Shown here in pieces: positions 44,358 to 53,071 of a stretch of DNA of 64,000 bases. The notes under the pieces were generated by a model. That model did not search any database. It was not told the origin of the DNA and saw nothing but the letters and a program-made list of their open reading frames with translations. The DNA is from Paenalicyclobacillus ferrooxydans (GTDB lineage Bacteria > Bacillota > Bacilli > Alicyclobacillales > Alicyclobacillaceae). Where the stretch lies: the NCBI RefSeq assembly GCF_001399675.1, contig NZ_LJCO01000072.1:1-64000 (forward strand), read 5' to 3'. The number at the start of each line of letters is the position of its first letter. The first letter of the stretch is position 1. The translations under genes and the position numbers were made by a program.

Positions 44358-45152
44358 CTACCGACGTACATCAGCAACCTGCGCCGAATACCAGGTCACC
44401 CAGTCGTTCGCCACGCTCGTCGCGGCTTCAAACGGCGTCATGCCTTGAAACCTATCCGGAACAAGGTCTCTGAGCGCCGTGCTCGTCTCCGGATGAACAC
44501 GGTAATCATTGCCCGCCCGTGCGTAAAAGCGGTTGATCCGCTCCGCAGCTGCCACCATGTCGACGTCGACGACCATGCAGGCATGCGCGAGAATATAACC
44601 CGGACGATTTGACTTTACACCGGCGAGTCCGCCCCGCCAGGCTTGAGCGGTTCCGACGAGCTTTTTATTGTCGACAAGGATGTTGTATGTCCCGTCGCAG
44701 TAGCTGCCAGGCAAAGCGCCTGTGACAGCTTGAAGGCCAAGAGTTTCTAACCACGCGATGAGCGGTTGACAGAGGATCCTGTAATAAGCGTCCGTCGTCA
44801 CCTTTCTTGCATCGCGAGGAAACAGATACGACAGATGCACGACGCCAGGTCCCTGCGGAACTGCCGTTCCCCCTGTATTACGGACAACGACGTCCCAGCC
44901 GCTCTGTTTCATCTCATTCATGGCAGCTAGTCCATCGTCGCCCGATACGTCCCTCCGACTGACGCCGATTCCCTGTGCTAGAGCGGAGCGCCAAATTCGA
45001 ACGAGCGGACGGATCTCTCCATGTGCCACAGCCTCACCCAGCGTTTGCTCGAGGGCAAGATTGTGCGCGCTGTCATTCATATCATCAATCCACCGGACCT
45101 CCACATCTCTCGGCCACAGTGTCTGGTCTATCATCACTCTGTCATCTTCCAT
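44358..45152 (-). CDS. lipL: LipL-like octanoyl/lipoyl transferase (BPL_LplA_LipB family)
   Basis: A 264-residue protein. The family core includes VVRNTGGTAVPQGPGVVHLSY and the Cys segment ALPGSYCDGTYNILV (Cys142), followed by KKLVGTAQA. The Cys in this position is the nucleophile of LipM/LipL-type amidotransferases, and the context best fits LipL, which moves octanoate from GcvH to E2 subunits; a lipoate-protein ligase is the alternative. ATG 45152 follows GGAGG with a 7-nt gap. The ribosome-site region is triplicated (45154-45198). It is the last gene of the LysR/dehydratase/GT-C operon. Confidence 0.75.
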   Translation of the reverse strand: MEDDRVMIDQTLWPRDVEVRWIDDMNDSAHNLALEQTLGEAVAHGEIRPLVRIWRSALAQGIGVSRRDVSGDDGLAAMNEMKQSGWDVVVRNTGGTAVPQGPGVVHLSYLFPRDARKVTTDAYYRILCQPLIAWLETLGLQAVTGALPGSYCDGTYNILVDNKKLVGTAQAWRGGLAGVKSNRPGYILAHACMVVDVDMVAAAERINRFYARAGNDYRVHPETSTALRDLVPDRFQGMTPFEAATSVANDWVTWYSAQVADVRR

Positions 45153-45153
45153 A

Positions 45154-45198
45154 TCATTGCCTCCTACATCATTGCCGCCTACATCATTGCCTCCTACG
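45154..45198. repeat. Triplicated 15-bp unit containing the lipL ribosome site
   Basis: Three copies of TCATTGCCTCCTACA (the middle one with one change, the last ending in G). On the coding strand each reads GTAGGAGGCAATGAT, so each holds a Shine-Dalgarno sequence and an ATG. The distal copy contains the stop codon of the upstream GT-C gene (45184-45186), the proximal one the lipL ribosome site. Confidence 0.9.
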
Positions 45199-46542
45199 CC
45201 AGCGTCCCACAATGTACCATGCTCCGATCCCAAAGAACACAGCATACAGCGGCATCATCGGATAACGAAACCTGTCCCACGCCGGAAAGAAGAAAAAGAT
45301 GGCCGTGTTGTAGATAATGTAGGCAAGAAGCAGCCACCACGTCCTGCTTTGCCTGGAAAAGCGGCGAAACACTTGGACGATCCCGGTGAGACTCACTGCC
45401 ATCCACAGGTAATACGCGATGTTGTCGAACCACATGTTCGCTCGAATGACCCATTCTTGCACATGAGGGGCCTTTTCTGCGAAAGTGACACTGATCACGT
45501 TCCAGTCTACCCAGTACAGGAAGAACCACTTTTCTACCCCGTTGAACACCGTCAAGAGCGGGTGACGCCTGTAATACTCAAGTGCTGCATGCATCGCTAC
45601 CTTGTTTTCCAGATAGTCGTTTTTTACGTAAGGCAAAAGCGGGTTCACTTTGGGATTCCAGCTCCAGTAATACCAACCGTTTGCGTGCGTACCCTGCCAC
45701 AGATTGACGCCTCCGTTGGTTGAAACGAGGACGAAATGGTGCAAGGCAATAAAATTGCGGATCGTCACAGGCGCCACGCCCGCATATAGGGCAACCGCAA
45801 ATGTGACTGCGACAAGCCACGAGCTGCGCCAGGTTTCACGAGCCGCATAGCGCTCGTAAAACAGCGACGCAGCGGGAAACAACAGCACAATCGGACGAAC
45901 GTCGGCGGCCAGTCCCATGATGACCCCGGCGAGAGCCGTAATCCAGATGGGCTGCACCCGTGCGCGACTGGCGAAGCCGCCATGCAAATCCCCAGGATTA
46001 CGGGCTCGGCTGCCGACCAGGTACATCCACAACGACAACAAAAGTAGAAATGTAAATAACTCCTCTGAACCGAGGACAGAATTCCATTCAATCTGGCTGG
46101 GTAACACGCTGTACCCTGCTGAAGCCCAAAAAGCCACCGTCGGATTGCGAAACACCAGTCTCGACAGGCCGTATACGAGCACCACAATGCTGGTACTGAG
46201 CAGGACGTTCGTGATGAGTCCCGCAGTGACAGAAGGCCCGGTCAAGTGAAACAAAAGCGATAGAAAAAACGGATAGCCGATGGGCCAATAGCTTGTCGGG
46301 TGACCGTACCAAACGTAGCCTTGGCCCTCGTACATCTGAGTGGCGTGACTAAAGTACCACGCGAAGTCGTCCACCTGCGGCGGATGCATGTAGAGAAGCC
46401 AACCAAACCGCAAAACGAGGTTAGCCACGATGAGGATAACAAGTCCGAGATAACGTCGCTGTTTGGTCCACGTGGTCTGGGCCGCTTCAGCCGTCACTTC
46501 TGCATCAACCACTCGAGCCCCCGTCCGTCTAGCTTCACTCAC
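45184..46542 (-). CDS. GT-C family membrane glycosyltransferase-like protein
   Basis: A 452-residue protein. After TM1 an acidic loop motif (HPPQVDDFAWYF) is followed by about ten helices, as in PMT/ArnT-type enzymes that use polyprenyl-phosphate sugars. The acceptor is unknown. GTG 46542 overlaps the dehydratase stop (GTGA), so translation is coupled; an upstream extension is inside the dehydratase gene. It has no similarity I can see to the other GT-C-like protein at 16061 beyond topology. Confidence 0.7.
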   Translation of the reverse strand: MSEARRTGARVVDAEVTAEAAQTTWTKQRRYLGLVILIVANLVLRFGWLLYMHPPQVDDFAWYFSHATQMYEGQGYVWYGHPTSYWPIGYPFFLSLLFHLTGPSVTAGLITNVLLSTSIVVLVYGLSRLVFRNPTVAFWASAGYSVLPSQIEWNSVLGSEELFTFLLLLSLWMYLVGSRARNPGDLHGGFASRARVQPIWITALAGVIMGLAADVRPIVLLFPAASLFYERYAARETWRSSWLVAVTFAVALYAGVAPVTIRNFIALHHFVLVSTNGGVNLWQGTHANGWYYWSWNPKVNPLLPYVKNDYLENKVAMHAALEYYRRHPLLTVFNGVEKWFFLYWVDWNVISVTFAEKAPHVQEWVIRANMWFDNIAYYLWMAVSLTGIVQVFRRFSRQSRTWWLLLAYIIYNTAIFFFFPAWDRFRYPMMPLYAVFFGIGAWYIVGRWRRRQ

Positions 46543-47573
46543 TGCAGCACACTCGCGAAGATTTCTGGCGCCACATTGCCACCACTCAAGACGCACACGA
46601 CCGGGCCATCAAACCGGTGCCCCGCTTCAGATGCTCCGAGCACGGCCGCGACACTCGTACATCCCGATGGCTCAACCACCAGTTTTGCTTCGAACAGTAT
46701 TCGCATCGCCTCCGTGATCTGCGCTTCGGATACGAGTGCAATTTCATCAACATTTTTTTGCACAATCGGAAACGTGAACGAACCCGGATGACTTGTCCGC
46801 AGTCCGTCCGCAATGGTGGTATTTGATCCGATGTCGACAATCCGCCCTTCCTGCATGGACAAGTAGGTGTCATTGGCAAGCTCTGGTTCCACGCCAATGA
46901 CACGCGCCATTGGCCTCAACGACTTCACCGCCGTAGAGACGCCAGAGATGAGGCCGCCTCCGCCGACAGGTACGTACACCTCACGGACTTCCGGCAGACT
47001 GTGGACAACCTCAAGCCCAGCCGTCCCCTGCCCAGCCACAATGTCCTCGTGGTCATAAGGCGGAACAAACACGAGGTTTTGCTGGGCGGCTAACCGTTCT
47101 GCATAGTCGATCCGGTCTGAAGAGGTCCGCCCCACACGTACCACCTGAGCTCCAAACGACTCGATAGCCACTTCCTTAACACGAATGACGTCTTCCGGCA
47201 CGGCAACCGTGCAGGGAAGCCCTACCCGCTTCGCGGCGTAGGCAACAGCCTGACCGTGGTTTCCGGAAGACGCGGTAATGATGCCCCCTAACCGGCGACT
47301 GGCTCCGCTGAGCCCTTGTGCATCAGCGCCAAATGTTGAACTGGCTTCGGAGTTCGCCGCCCCCAGCCGTTCAACAAGAGAAAGTACAAAGTTGCTTGCT
47401 CCCCGTGCCTTAAACGACCCCGTAACTTGCAGATTCTCACACTTCAAGTAAACATCCGTGCCTACCATGGCCGAAACCTGGTGCGCTTTGATTAAAGGTG
47501 TCTCAACAACAACCCCGCGAATCCTCCGAGCCGCTGCCTCGATGGCTTTCAGGTCAACTATGTTCGTCGTCAT
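46539..47573 (-). CDS. Serine/threonine dehydratase family PLP enzyme
   Basis: A 344-residue fold-type II PLP enzyme. The PLP Lys lies in TGSFKARGA, the substrate loop is TASSGNHGQAVA, the phosphate-binding Gly loop is PVGGGGLISG, and SGG near the end contacts the ring. It has no C-terminal ACT domain, so it resembles the catabolic threonine/serine dehydratase group rather than biosynthetic IlvA; ectoine-linked EutB is another possibility. A Ser/Ala/Gly-rich insertion (about residues 71-93) is unusual. It follows the LysR gene by 33 bp, suggesting that LysR controls this operon. Confidence 0.82.
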   Translation of the reverse strand: MTTNIVDLKAIEAAARRIRGVVVETPLIKAHQVSAMVGTDVYLKCENLQVTGSFKARGASNFVLSLVERLGAANSEASSTFGADAQGLSGASRRLGGIITASSGNHGQAVAYAAKRVGLPCTVAVPEDVIRVKEVAIESFGAQVVRVGRTSSDRIDYAERLAAQQNLVFVPPYDHEDIVAGQGTAGLEVVHSLPEVREVYVPVGGGGLISGVSTAVKSLRPMARVIGVEPELANDTYLSMQEGRIVDIGSNTTIADGLRTSHPGSFTFPIVQKNVDEIALVSEAQITEAMRILFEAKLVVEPSGCTSVAAVLGASEAGHRFDGPVVCVLSGGNVAPEIFASVLQ

Positions 47574-47606
47574 AAACTCCCGTCGCCTCCCAGACTGATG
47601 AATTAC

Positions 47607-48491
47607 TCAAAACAACCTTGGCAACTCCTCTGCAAAACGTTCCGCATTCGCCGGCAGACTGCCCTGCGCTCGGTAAACCATCGTAATGGTGCGTGAAGCC
47701 GGAGGCTCATCCATGAGGCGTATCACGGCGAGGCGGCCTGCATCGAGATCGTCACGAACACACGACCTCGGTAAAAAAGAGATGCCAAATCCAAACTGGA
47801 CCAACCGGTTGATGGCTTCAAGGCTGTCTACTTCGAGTGCCGGGAGCAGTTGCACCCCCCTTGATTCGAGCAGGTCTTCGACCAACCGGCGCAAGCCGGA
47901 CCCTGCCTGCATGACAATGATCGGGTACCCCTGTAAGTCCGATACCGTGATCGCCGAACGAGTAGACAACGCATGACTTGGCGGGGCGACGAGCAAAAGG
48001 TCGTCCTTATAGAGCGGTTTTGCAACCAAATCGGCCCGTTCAGGGTTAACTGTTGTCACAATCCCGATATCGATCTCGCGGGCAGACAACATCGCATCAA
48101 CATCACTCGACGATCCGGTCCGCAGATGAAAGGTCACTCCTGGGTGGAGGTTGCGGTACATGGCAAAGGCCCCAGGCAACAGGTGAATCGCCGGCGTGAC
48201 TCCCGCCCCGATGTACACGGTGCCTGCCTCCGGATTCGCAAGCGAGTTTAACTCTTCGCGGAGCTTGTCATCGAGGGCAAGCAGTCGTTTGGCAGTCCGG
48301 TACACAACCTCGCCCGACCGGGTCAAGACCAGCCGGCCGCCCGTACGCTCGAACAGTGGTTGGTGAAACTCCGCCTCTAGTTGCTGCAGCTGTCGTGTAA
48401 CGGTAGGCTGCGTCACATGGAGCGCTGCCGCTGCTCGCACCAAAGTGCCGGATTCTACACTCACAACGAATGTACGGTACAAGCGGTTCAA
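47607..48491 (-). CDS. LysR-family transcriptional regulator
   Basis: A 294-residue protein. The N-terminal winged helix (FVVSVESGTLVRAAAALHVTQPTVTRQLQQLE) and the LysR_substrate effector domain (about 90-290, with the typical VYIGAGVTPAIHLLP) are intact. TTG start at 48491 after AAGGAAGGTG. Unusually for LysR, it reads in the same direction as its probable targets (dehydratase, GT-C, lipL). Confidence 0.88.
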   Translation of the reverse strand: MNRLYRTFVVSVESGTLVRAAAALHVTQPTVTRQLQQLEAEFHQPLFERTGGRLVLTRSGEVVYRTAKRLLALDDKLREELNSLANPEAGTVYIGAGVTPAIHLLPGAFAMYRNLHPGVTFHLRTGSSSDVDAMLSAREIDIGIVTTVNPERADLVAKPLYKDDLLLVAPPSHALSTRSAITVSDLQGYPIIVMQAGSGLRRLVEDLLESRGVQLLPALEVDSLEAINRLVQFGFGISFLPRSCVRDDLDAGRLAVIRLMDEPPASRTITMVYRAQGSLPANAERFAEELPRLF

Positions 48492-48749
48492 TCACAACAC
48501 CTTCCTTGCCGTTCTTCAGCATTCTTCAGGATTCCTCGTCATCAAAGCGAACACGGACGGAAAAACTAGATCAGAGACAAAAGCGGATATACGACATCCG
48601 CATAGTTTCTATGTATTAAATTCATTTTACACATACCCGTCGAAAACTTACACTACAGAAGGAGCAACACGTCAGAAACATCGCCACGAGGGCGCACGGA
48701 GCCCGATAAAACAAAGTAAGCAAATGTGTTACAAAGGGAGTTGTTACGA

Positions 48750-50012
48750 ATGGTTCATGCAGTTGTGGGTGCCCAGTACGGGGACGAAGGCAAGGGTAAG
48801 ATGGTCGACTACTTTGCTGTTCAGGCAGACATGGTCATCCGCTTTCAAGGCGGCGGCAATGCCGGTCATACCATCGTGAACGAGGCAGGTACGTTTGCCT
48901 TACACCTCGTTCCGTCCGGAATCTTTAACCCGAACACCATCTGCATCCTGGGGACTGGTGTGGTGATTCATCCGGCGAACCTCGTGAAGGAACTGCAGTC
49001 TCTGCAGGATGCGGGCATCTCCACCGACAAGCTGGTCATCTCTGAACGTGCTCACATGGTGATGCCCTACCACCTGTGGCAGGACGCGTACGAGGAAGAA
49101 GTCCGGTCGAAAAAGGTGGGTACAACCCTTCAAGGCATTGGGCCCGCATACCAAGACAAATCAGGACGCTTCGGCATTCAGATTGGTGAAATGCGCGACA
49201 TGGAGCACTTCCGTAACCGCGTCGAGACTGCATATGCACTGAAGTTGCGACGCATGCCGGGAATGGAACACCTCTGCGGTTCATTTGATGAAATGTGGAA
49301 CGAACTGATGGCTGCTCGTGACGTACTTCTTCCATATATTACTGATACTCTCCCTTTGATTGAGCAGGCGGTTCGCGAAGGAAAACACGTATTGCTGGAA
49401 GGTCAGCTAGGAATCATGCGCGATCTCGATTGGGGCGTCTACCCCTTCGTCACGTCTTCGAATCCAATCAGCGGCGGTGTGGCAGCAGGAGCAGGTGTTC
49501 CGCCGACAGCCATCAATCGGATCACTGGCATCACCAAAGCCTATACTACGGCCGTAGGTGAAGGCCCATTTCCTACACTGTTAACCAACGAGATTGGAAC
49601 CTATCTGCAGGAAAAAGGCCATGAGTACGGCGCTACCACCGGTCGTCGACGTGCCTGTGGTTGGCTGGACATCCCAACACTCCGCTACGGTGCATGGTTG
49701 AACGGCTACACAGAGCTCGCTATGATGAAACTCGATGTGCTCAGCGGTTTGGACGAGATTCAGGTCTGCACTGGCTACGAGCTAAATGGCGAAGTGTACG
49801 CGAGGCCATTACCGGCATACGAATTAGAACAGGCTGTTCCACAATATGCTAAGTTGCCTGGATGGCAGGAAGACATCTCTGAATGTCGAAACTTTGGGGA
49901 ATTACCGATTGCGGCGCAAAACTTTGTAATACAGGTTGAAGAGTGGACCGGCGTGCCGATCACTTACGTGTCTGTTGGCCCCGATAGAAAGCAAACGATT
50001 GTCCGCGGGTAA
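48750..50012 (+). CDS. purA: Adenylosuccinate synthetase
   Basis: A 420-residue enzyme that joins IMP and aspartate with GTP in AMP synthesis. Visible signatures are GDEGKGKMVDYF (P-loop with catalytic Asp), GGGNAGHTIV (catalytic His), VGTTLQGIGPAYQDK, GATTGRRRACGWLD and the C-terminal TYVSVGPDRKQTIVRG. The usual QGGNNAGHT is changed to QGGGNAGHT. ATG 48750 follows AAGGGAG with a 9-nt gap. The 48492-48749 gap shows no purine riboswitch or certain PurR box. Confidence 0.95.
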   Translation: MVHAVVGAQYGDEGKGKMVDYFAVQADMVIRFQGGGNAGHTIVNEAGTFALHLVPSGIFNPNTICILGTGVVIHPANLVKELQSLQDAGISTDKLVISERAHMVMPYHLWQDAYEEEVRSKKVGTTLQGIGPAYQDKSGRFGIQIGEMRDMEHFRNRVETAYALKLRRMPGMEHLCGSFDEMWNELMAARDVLLPYITDTLPLIEQAVREGKHVLLEGQLGIMRDLDWGVYPFVTSSNPISGGVAAGAGVPPTAINRITGITKAYTTAVGEGPFPTLLTNEIGTYLQEKGHEYGATTGRRRACGWLDIPTLRYGAWLNGYTELAMMKLDVLSGLDEIQVCTGYELNGEVYARPLPAYELEQAVPQYAKLPGWQEDISECRNFGELPIAAQNFVIQVEEWTGVPITYVSVGPDRKQTIVRG

Positions 50013-50096
50013 GCCCGCGTCCTAAAACGGATGGGACTTGCACGCTGAGGTCAATCTGGGCACAGAGCAATTCAAGTATCAGGAGGAGAGACAATC

Positions 50097-51053
50097 ATGA
50101 GCGAACCGTTGGACCCGATGCGGCCATTGCCCACCTCGTTATTTGTCTCTCCCCGCATGTTGGGCATCGTGATGGTGCTCATCGGATCGACTTTATGGGG
50201 CGTGTCTGGAACCGCTTCTCAACAATTATTTCAGCACGATGGCTTTTCTGCAGCATGGTTGGTCGACGTCCGAATGGGGTTATCGGGGATTGTCTTGCTT
50301 GTCTCCGTAGTCTTTACACAAGGTACGCCAAAACTGTGGGCAGTTTGGAAGCGCCCACGGGACGCATTCCACCTGATTGCCTTCTCACTCGCGGGCCTTC
50401 TCATGGTGCAGTACTCGTACTTGGCGTCGATCCACGACGGAAACGCAGCGATGGCAACTTTCCTGCAATACCTAGGACCTGCCGTGATTCTGCTGTATGT
50501 AACGCTGAAAGCCCGGCGCCTGCCCACCCAAATTGAGGGGGTGGCGTTGGTGTTTGCGCTCGTGGGTACGTTTTTATTGGTAACCAACGGCGCGTGGGGA
50601 AAGGTCGTCGTTCCCCCTGCGGCTGTCATCTGGGGCCTGATCTCCGCCATCACGCTCGCCATCTACACAGTCTCGCCGTACTCCTTGATTCGCAGATATG
50701 GGTCAGCGCCGATTATCGGCTGGGGGATGTTGATCGGATCCATCGGATGCTCTATGGTTGCCCCGCCTTGGCAAACGGGTCACAGCCGCTTCTCGACGGG
50801 ATCGCTCATCCTGATTGGCTTCGTCGTCGTTTTTGGAACGCTGCTGGCGTTTTACCTGTACCTGAGCAGCACAAACTACATCACCCCATCTGAAACCAGC
50901 CTGATTGCATGCATGGAGCCGTTGTCAGCCGCGGCAGCCTCCGTCATCTGGCTTCACACCCACCTTGGGGTCGCAACAGTCGCGGGTGGTGTATGCATCC
51001 TCATCACTGTCATTCTCCTGGGAGTAAAATCGAACACTCCCTCTGGCAACTGA
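50097..51053 (+). CDS. EamA-family (DMT) transporter
   Basis: A 318-residue protein with ten helices and two EamA repeats (about 20-150 and 165-305); the second ends with the common pattern TPSETSLIACMEPLSAAAASVIWL. It probably exports an amino acid or other metabolite. ATG 50097 follows CAGGAGGAG. It lies 84 bp after purA on the same strand and could be read through from it. Confidence 0.88.
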   Translation: MSEPLDPMRPLPTSLFVSPRMLGIVMVLIGSTLWGVSGTASQQLFQHDGFSAAWLVDVRMGLSGIVLLVSVVFTQGTPKLWAVWKRPRDAFHLIAFSLAGLLMVQYSYLASIHDGNAAMATFLQYLGPAVILLYVTLKARRLPTQIEGVALVFALVGTFLLVTNGAWGKVVVPPAAVIWGLISAITLAIYTVSPYSLIRRYGSAPIIGWGMLIGSIGCSMVAPPWQTGHSRFSTGSLILIGFVVVFGTLLAFYLYLSSTNYITPSETSLIACMEPLSAAAASVIWLHTHLGVATVAGGVCILITVILLGVKSNTPSGN

Positions 51054-51061
51054 AGTCTGAC

Positions 51062-51448
51062 TCACACTGCATTGTACAAAATTCTCTGCTTGATTTGCAC
51101 GCTGTAGAGCGTGTGATCATGTCCTTCCACAATCGCGGCCAGGGCTAGGACGAACCCTTCCGCATCTCCTTCTATAAACGGATTTGGGATGAGATGCGCG
51201 CGTCCGTCTACCAGGTAAACGAGTTCACTGTCCCCCGAGAATTGTGTGTCGTTGACGCTTGACCACAGCATGAGGAATTCACCAGCCTGACCCCAAGTTT
51301 GTTGAAACCACTTGGTTAATTCGTGACAGACACCGTTGCTGTCAGCGGCCGTATACCCGCTGTCCCACATACTTGTCGTGTAACTGTGATCGCGAAGAAA
51401 TCGTGCAAACTCCATCATCACTGACTGTGCCAATCTTGATTCCCCCAT
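51062..51448 (-). CDS. Hypothetical cytosolic protein (128 aa)
   Basis: A 128-residue soluble protein with no signal or membrane segment, rich in acidic and aromatic residues, and with one Cys (SNGVCHELTKW). No family recognised. ATG 51448 directly follows AGGCGAGG; it begins 11 bp after the MATE stop on the same strand and is convergent with the EamA gene, 8 bp apart. Confidence 0.55.
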   Translation of the reverse strand: MGESRLAQSVMMEFARFLRDHSYTTSMWDSGYTAADSNGVCHELTKWFQQTWGQAGEFLMLWSSVNDTQFSGDSELVYLVDGRAHLIPNPFIEGDAEGFVLALAAIVEGHDHTLYSVQIKQRILYNAV

Positions 51449-51459
51449 CCTCGCCTAAT

Positions 51460-52836
51460 TTAGTGTTCCATCGGAACAGGAGCCCCCGATGAAGCGTCGC
51501 CGTTGACCGTGCTCGCCTGCACGTAACTGCGGCCTTGCCAACGGTCACCGCGAAGGCGGCGAAATACCAGCCCCGCCCGGATCCACTCGTCGAGACACAT
51601 CCCCCACCACATTCCGTACAACGCGCCGTGCCAAGTGATACCAAAGAGGTATGCGAAGATGACTGACAGCCACACAAATGTGCCGGAATTCCACATCAGC
51701 CACTTGTTATCGCCCGCACCCCGAAGTGCGCCGCCGATGACCATGTTCACTGCCTTGGCCGGCTGAGCGATCGCGATAATCCGCAATACGCCAGTCCCCC
51801 ACCTGATGACGGTCGGGTCGTGTGAGAAGACACGAACGATGTCCCCACCAAACAAAAACAAAAGTCCGCCGGTGAGGGTCATTAACAAGGCACCCAAAAT
51901 GATACCCTGGTTTGCGATCTCCCTGGCACCCGTGTAATCCTGGCGGCCTATTCGGTGTCCCACTAGGATCGAGATACCTTGAGAAAGCCCCATGCCGACC
52001 AGGAAAGACATCGATTCCACTGCAGACGCATATGCGCGCGTCGCAACTGCATAGGCACCAAGCAGAGACACAAGGGAGACAATCAGAAACTGTGTCAACT
52101 GATAGCTGCCCAGCTCTACGGCCGATGGGACCCCAACCCGGATAACGTCCCAAGTAAAGTGACCTCGCTTCCACCACGCGGACAGCCCCACCTTTGCAGG
52201 CATCTTCGTGTAGAGCAGTCGACACATCAGGACGGTGCTGACCACCCCTCCAAGCGCGTTCGCTCCAACGAGCCCCTCAATCCCAAGCTCCGGCAGTCCA
52301 AACCCCTGATACACAACGACTGCATTGCCACTCACTGTCAAAACGACATTCAAAATCGATAAATATAAAACCGGCCGGGTGCTGCCAAAGCTGCGGAGTA
52401 TACCTGCCGCCAACATGGAGACAGACTGCAACGGGAGCAAAACACTCATCCAGCGCAGATAAAGACGCGCAGGCTCGAGAATCAACGCGGGTGTATGCAA
52501 CAGCGTCAGCGCGATCCAAGGTTCCGCCATCATAAACACCCCGACGATGATGGAGACGAGCAGATTCAGCCGCATAGCTTCGACGACAATCCGACTCGTC
52601 GACAAACGCTCCCCTGCTCCAAAGTATTGCGCGACGAGGATATTCGCACCGATCCCGACAATGCCCATTAGCATTCCAACAATCGATAGAGCTGTGTTCG
52701 CCGTTGCAACCGCGGCCACAACCCCGTCTCCGAGACGGCTGACCATGAACGTATTCATGTTCATGATGAACATCTGCACGCCCATTTCGAGCAATATCGG
52801 CCATGACAAGGAAAGGATCTCTCGGTACGATCTCAT
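51460..52836 (-). CDS. MATE-family efflux transporter
   Basis: A 458-residue protein with 12 helices and two MatE repeats: SWPILLEMGVQMFIMNMNTFMVSRLGDG starts the first, with VGIGANILVAQYFGAG in its conserved loop, and RVGVPSAVELGSYQLTQFLIV opens the second. It exports cationic compounds using Na+ or H+. ATG 52836 with GGAAGGG upstream sets the usual length; a longer open frame upstream shows no similarity to anything and is not included. Confidence 0.9.
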   Translation of the reverse strand: MRSYREILSLSWPILLEMGVQMFIMNMNTFMVSRLGDGVVAAVATANTALSIVGMLMGIVGIGANILVAQYFGAGERLSTSRIVVEAMRLNLLVSIIVGVFMMAEPWIALTLLHTPALILEPARLYLRWMSVLLPLQSVSMLAAGILRSFGSTRPVLYLSILNVVLTVSGNAVVVYQGFGLPELGIEGLVGANALGGVVSTVLMCRLLYTKMPAKVGLSAWWKRGHFTWDVIRVGVPSAVELGSYQLTQFLIVSLVSLLGAYAVATRAYASAVESMSFLVGMGLSQGISILVGHRIGRQDYTGAREIANQGIILGALLMTLTGGLLFLFGGDIVRVFSHDPTVIRWGTGVLRIIAIAQPAKAVNMVIGGALRGAGDNKWLMWNSGTFVWLSVIFAYLFGITWHGALYGMWWGMCLDEWIRAGLVFRRLRGDRWQGRSYVQASTVNGDASSGAPVPMEH

Positions 52837-53071
52837 GAAGTCTTCATCCCTTCCACGAAAACAAATCTGAGTACGGCTCATCCAACAATTCGGGTGCCGC
52901 GAAATCCGAGTCTGTCGGTGCCGCACTATTCCCAAACAAAAGAAAATAGAGTCCCTTCGGAAACACCCCTGCGTCAACAGTGTATCAGCCTCTGTCAATA
53001 ACGGATGTTGGTTCTTGTTCGCGAATATGAGATGATGGAAGGAAGATATTTCTGCGTGAGAGGGACGAAGT

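Noticed and set aside
48492-48749. Purine riboswitch or PurR boxes before purA
   Set aside because: No conserved three-way-junction core is visible and only one loose GCGAACAC-type match was seen, without the expected second box.
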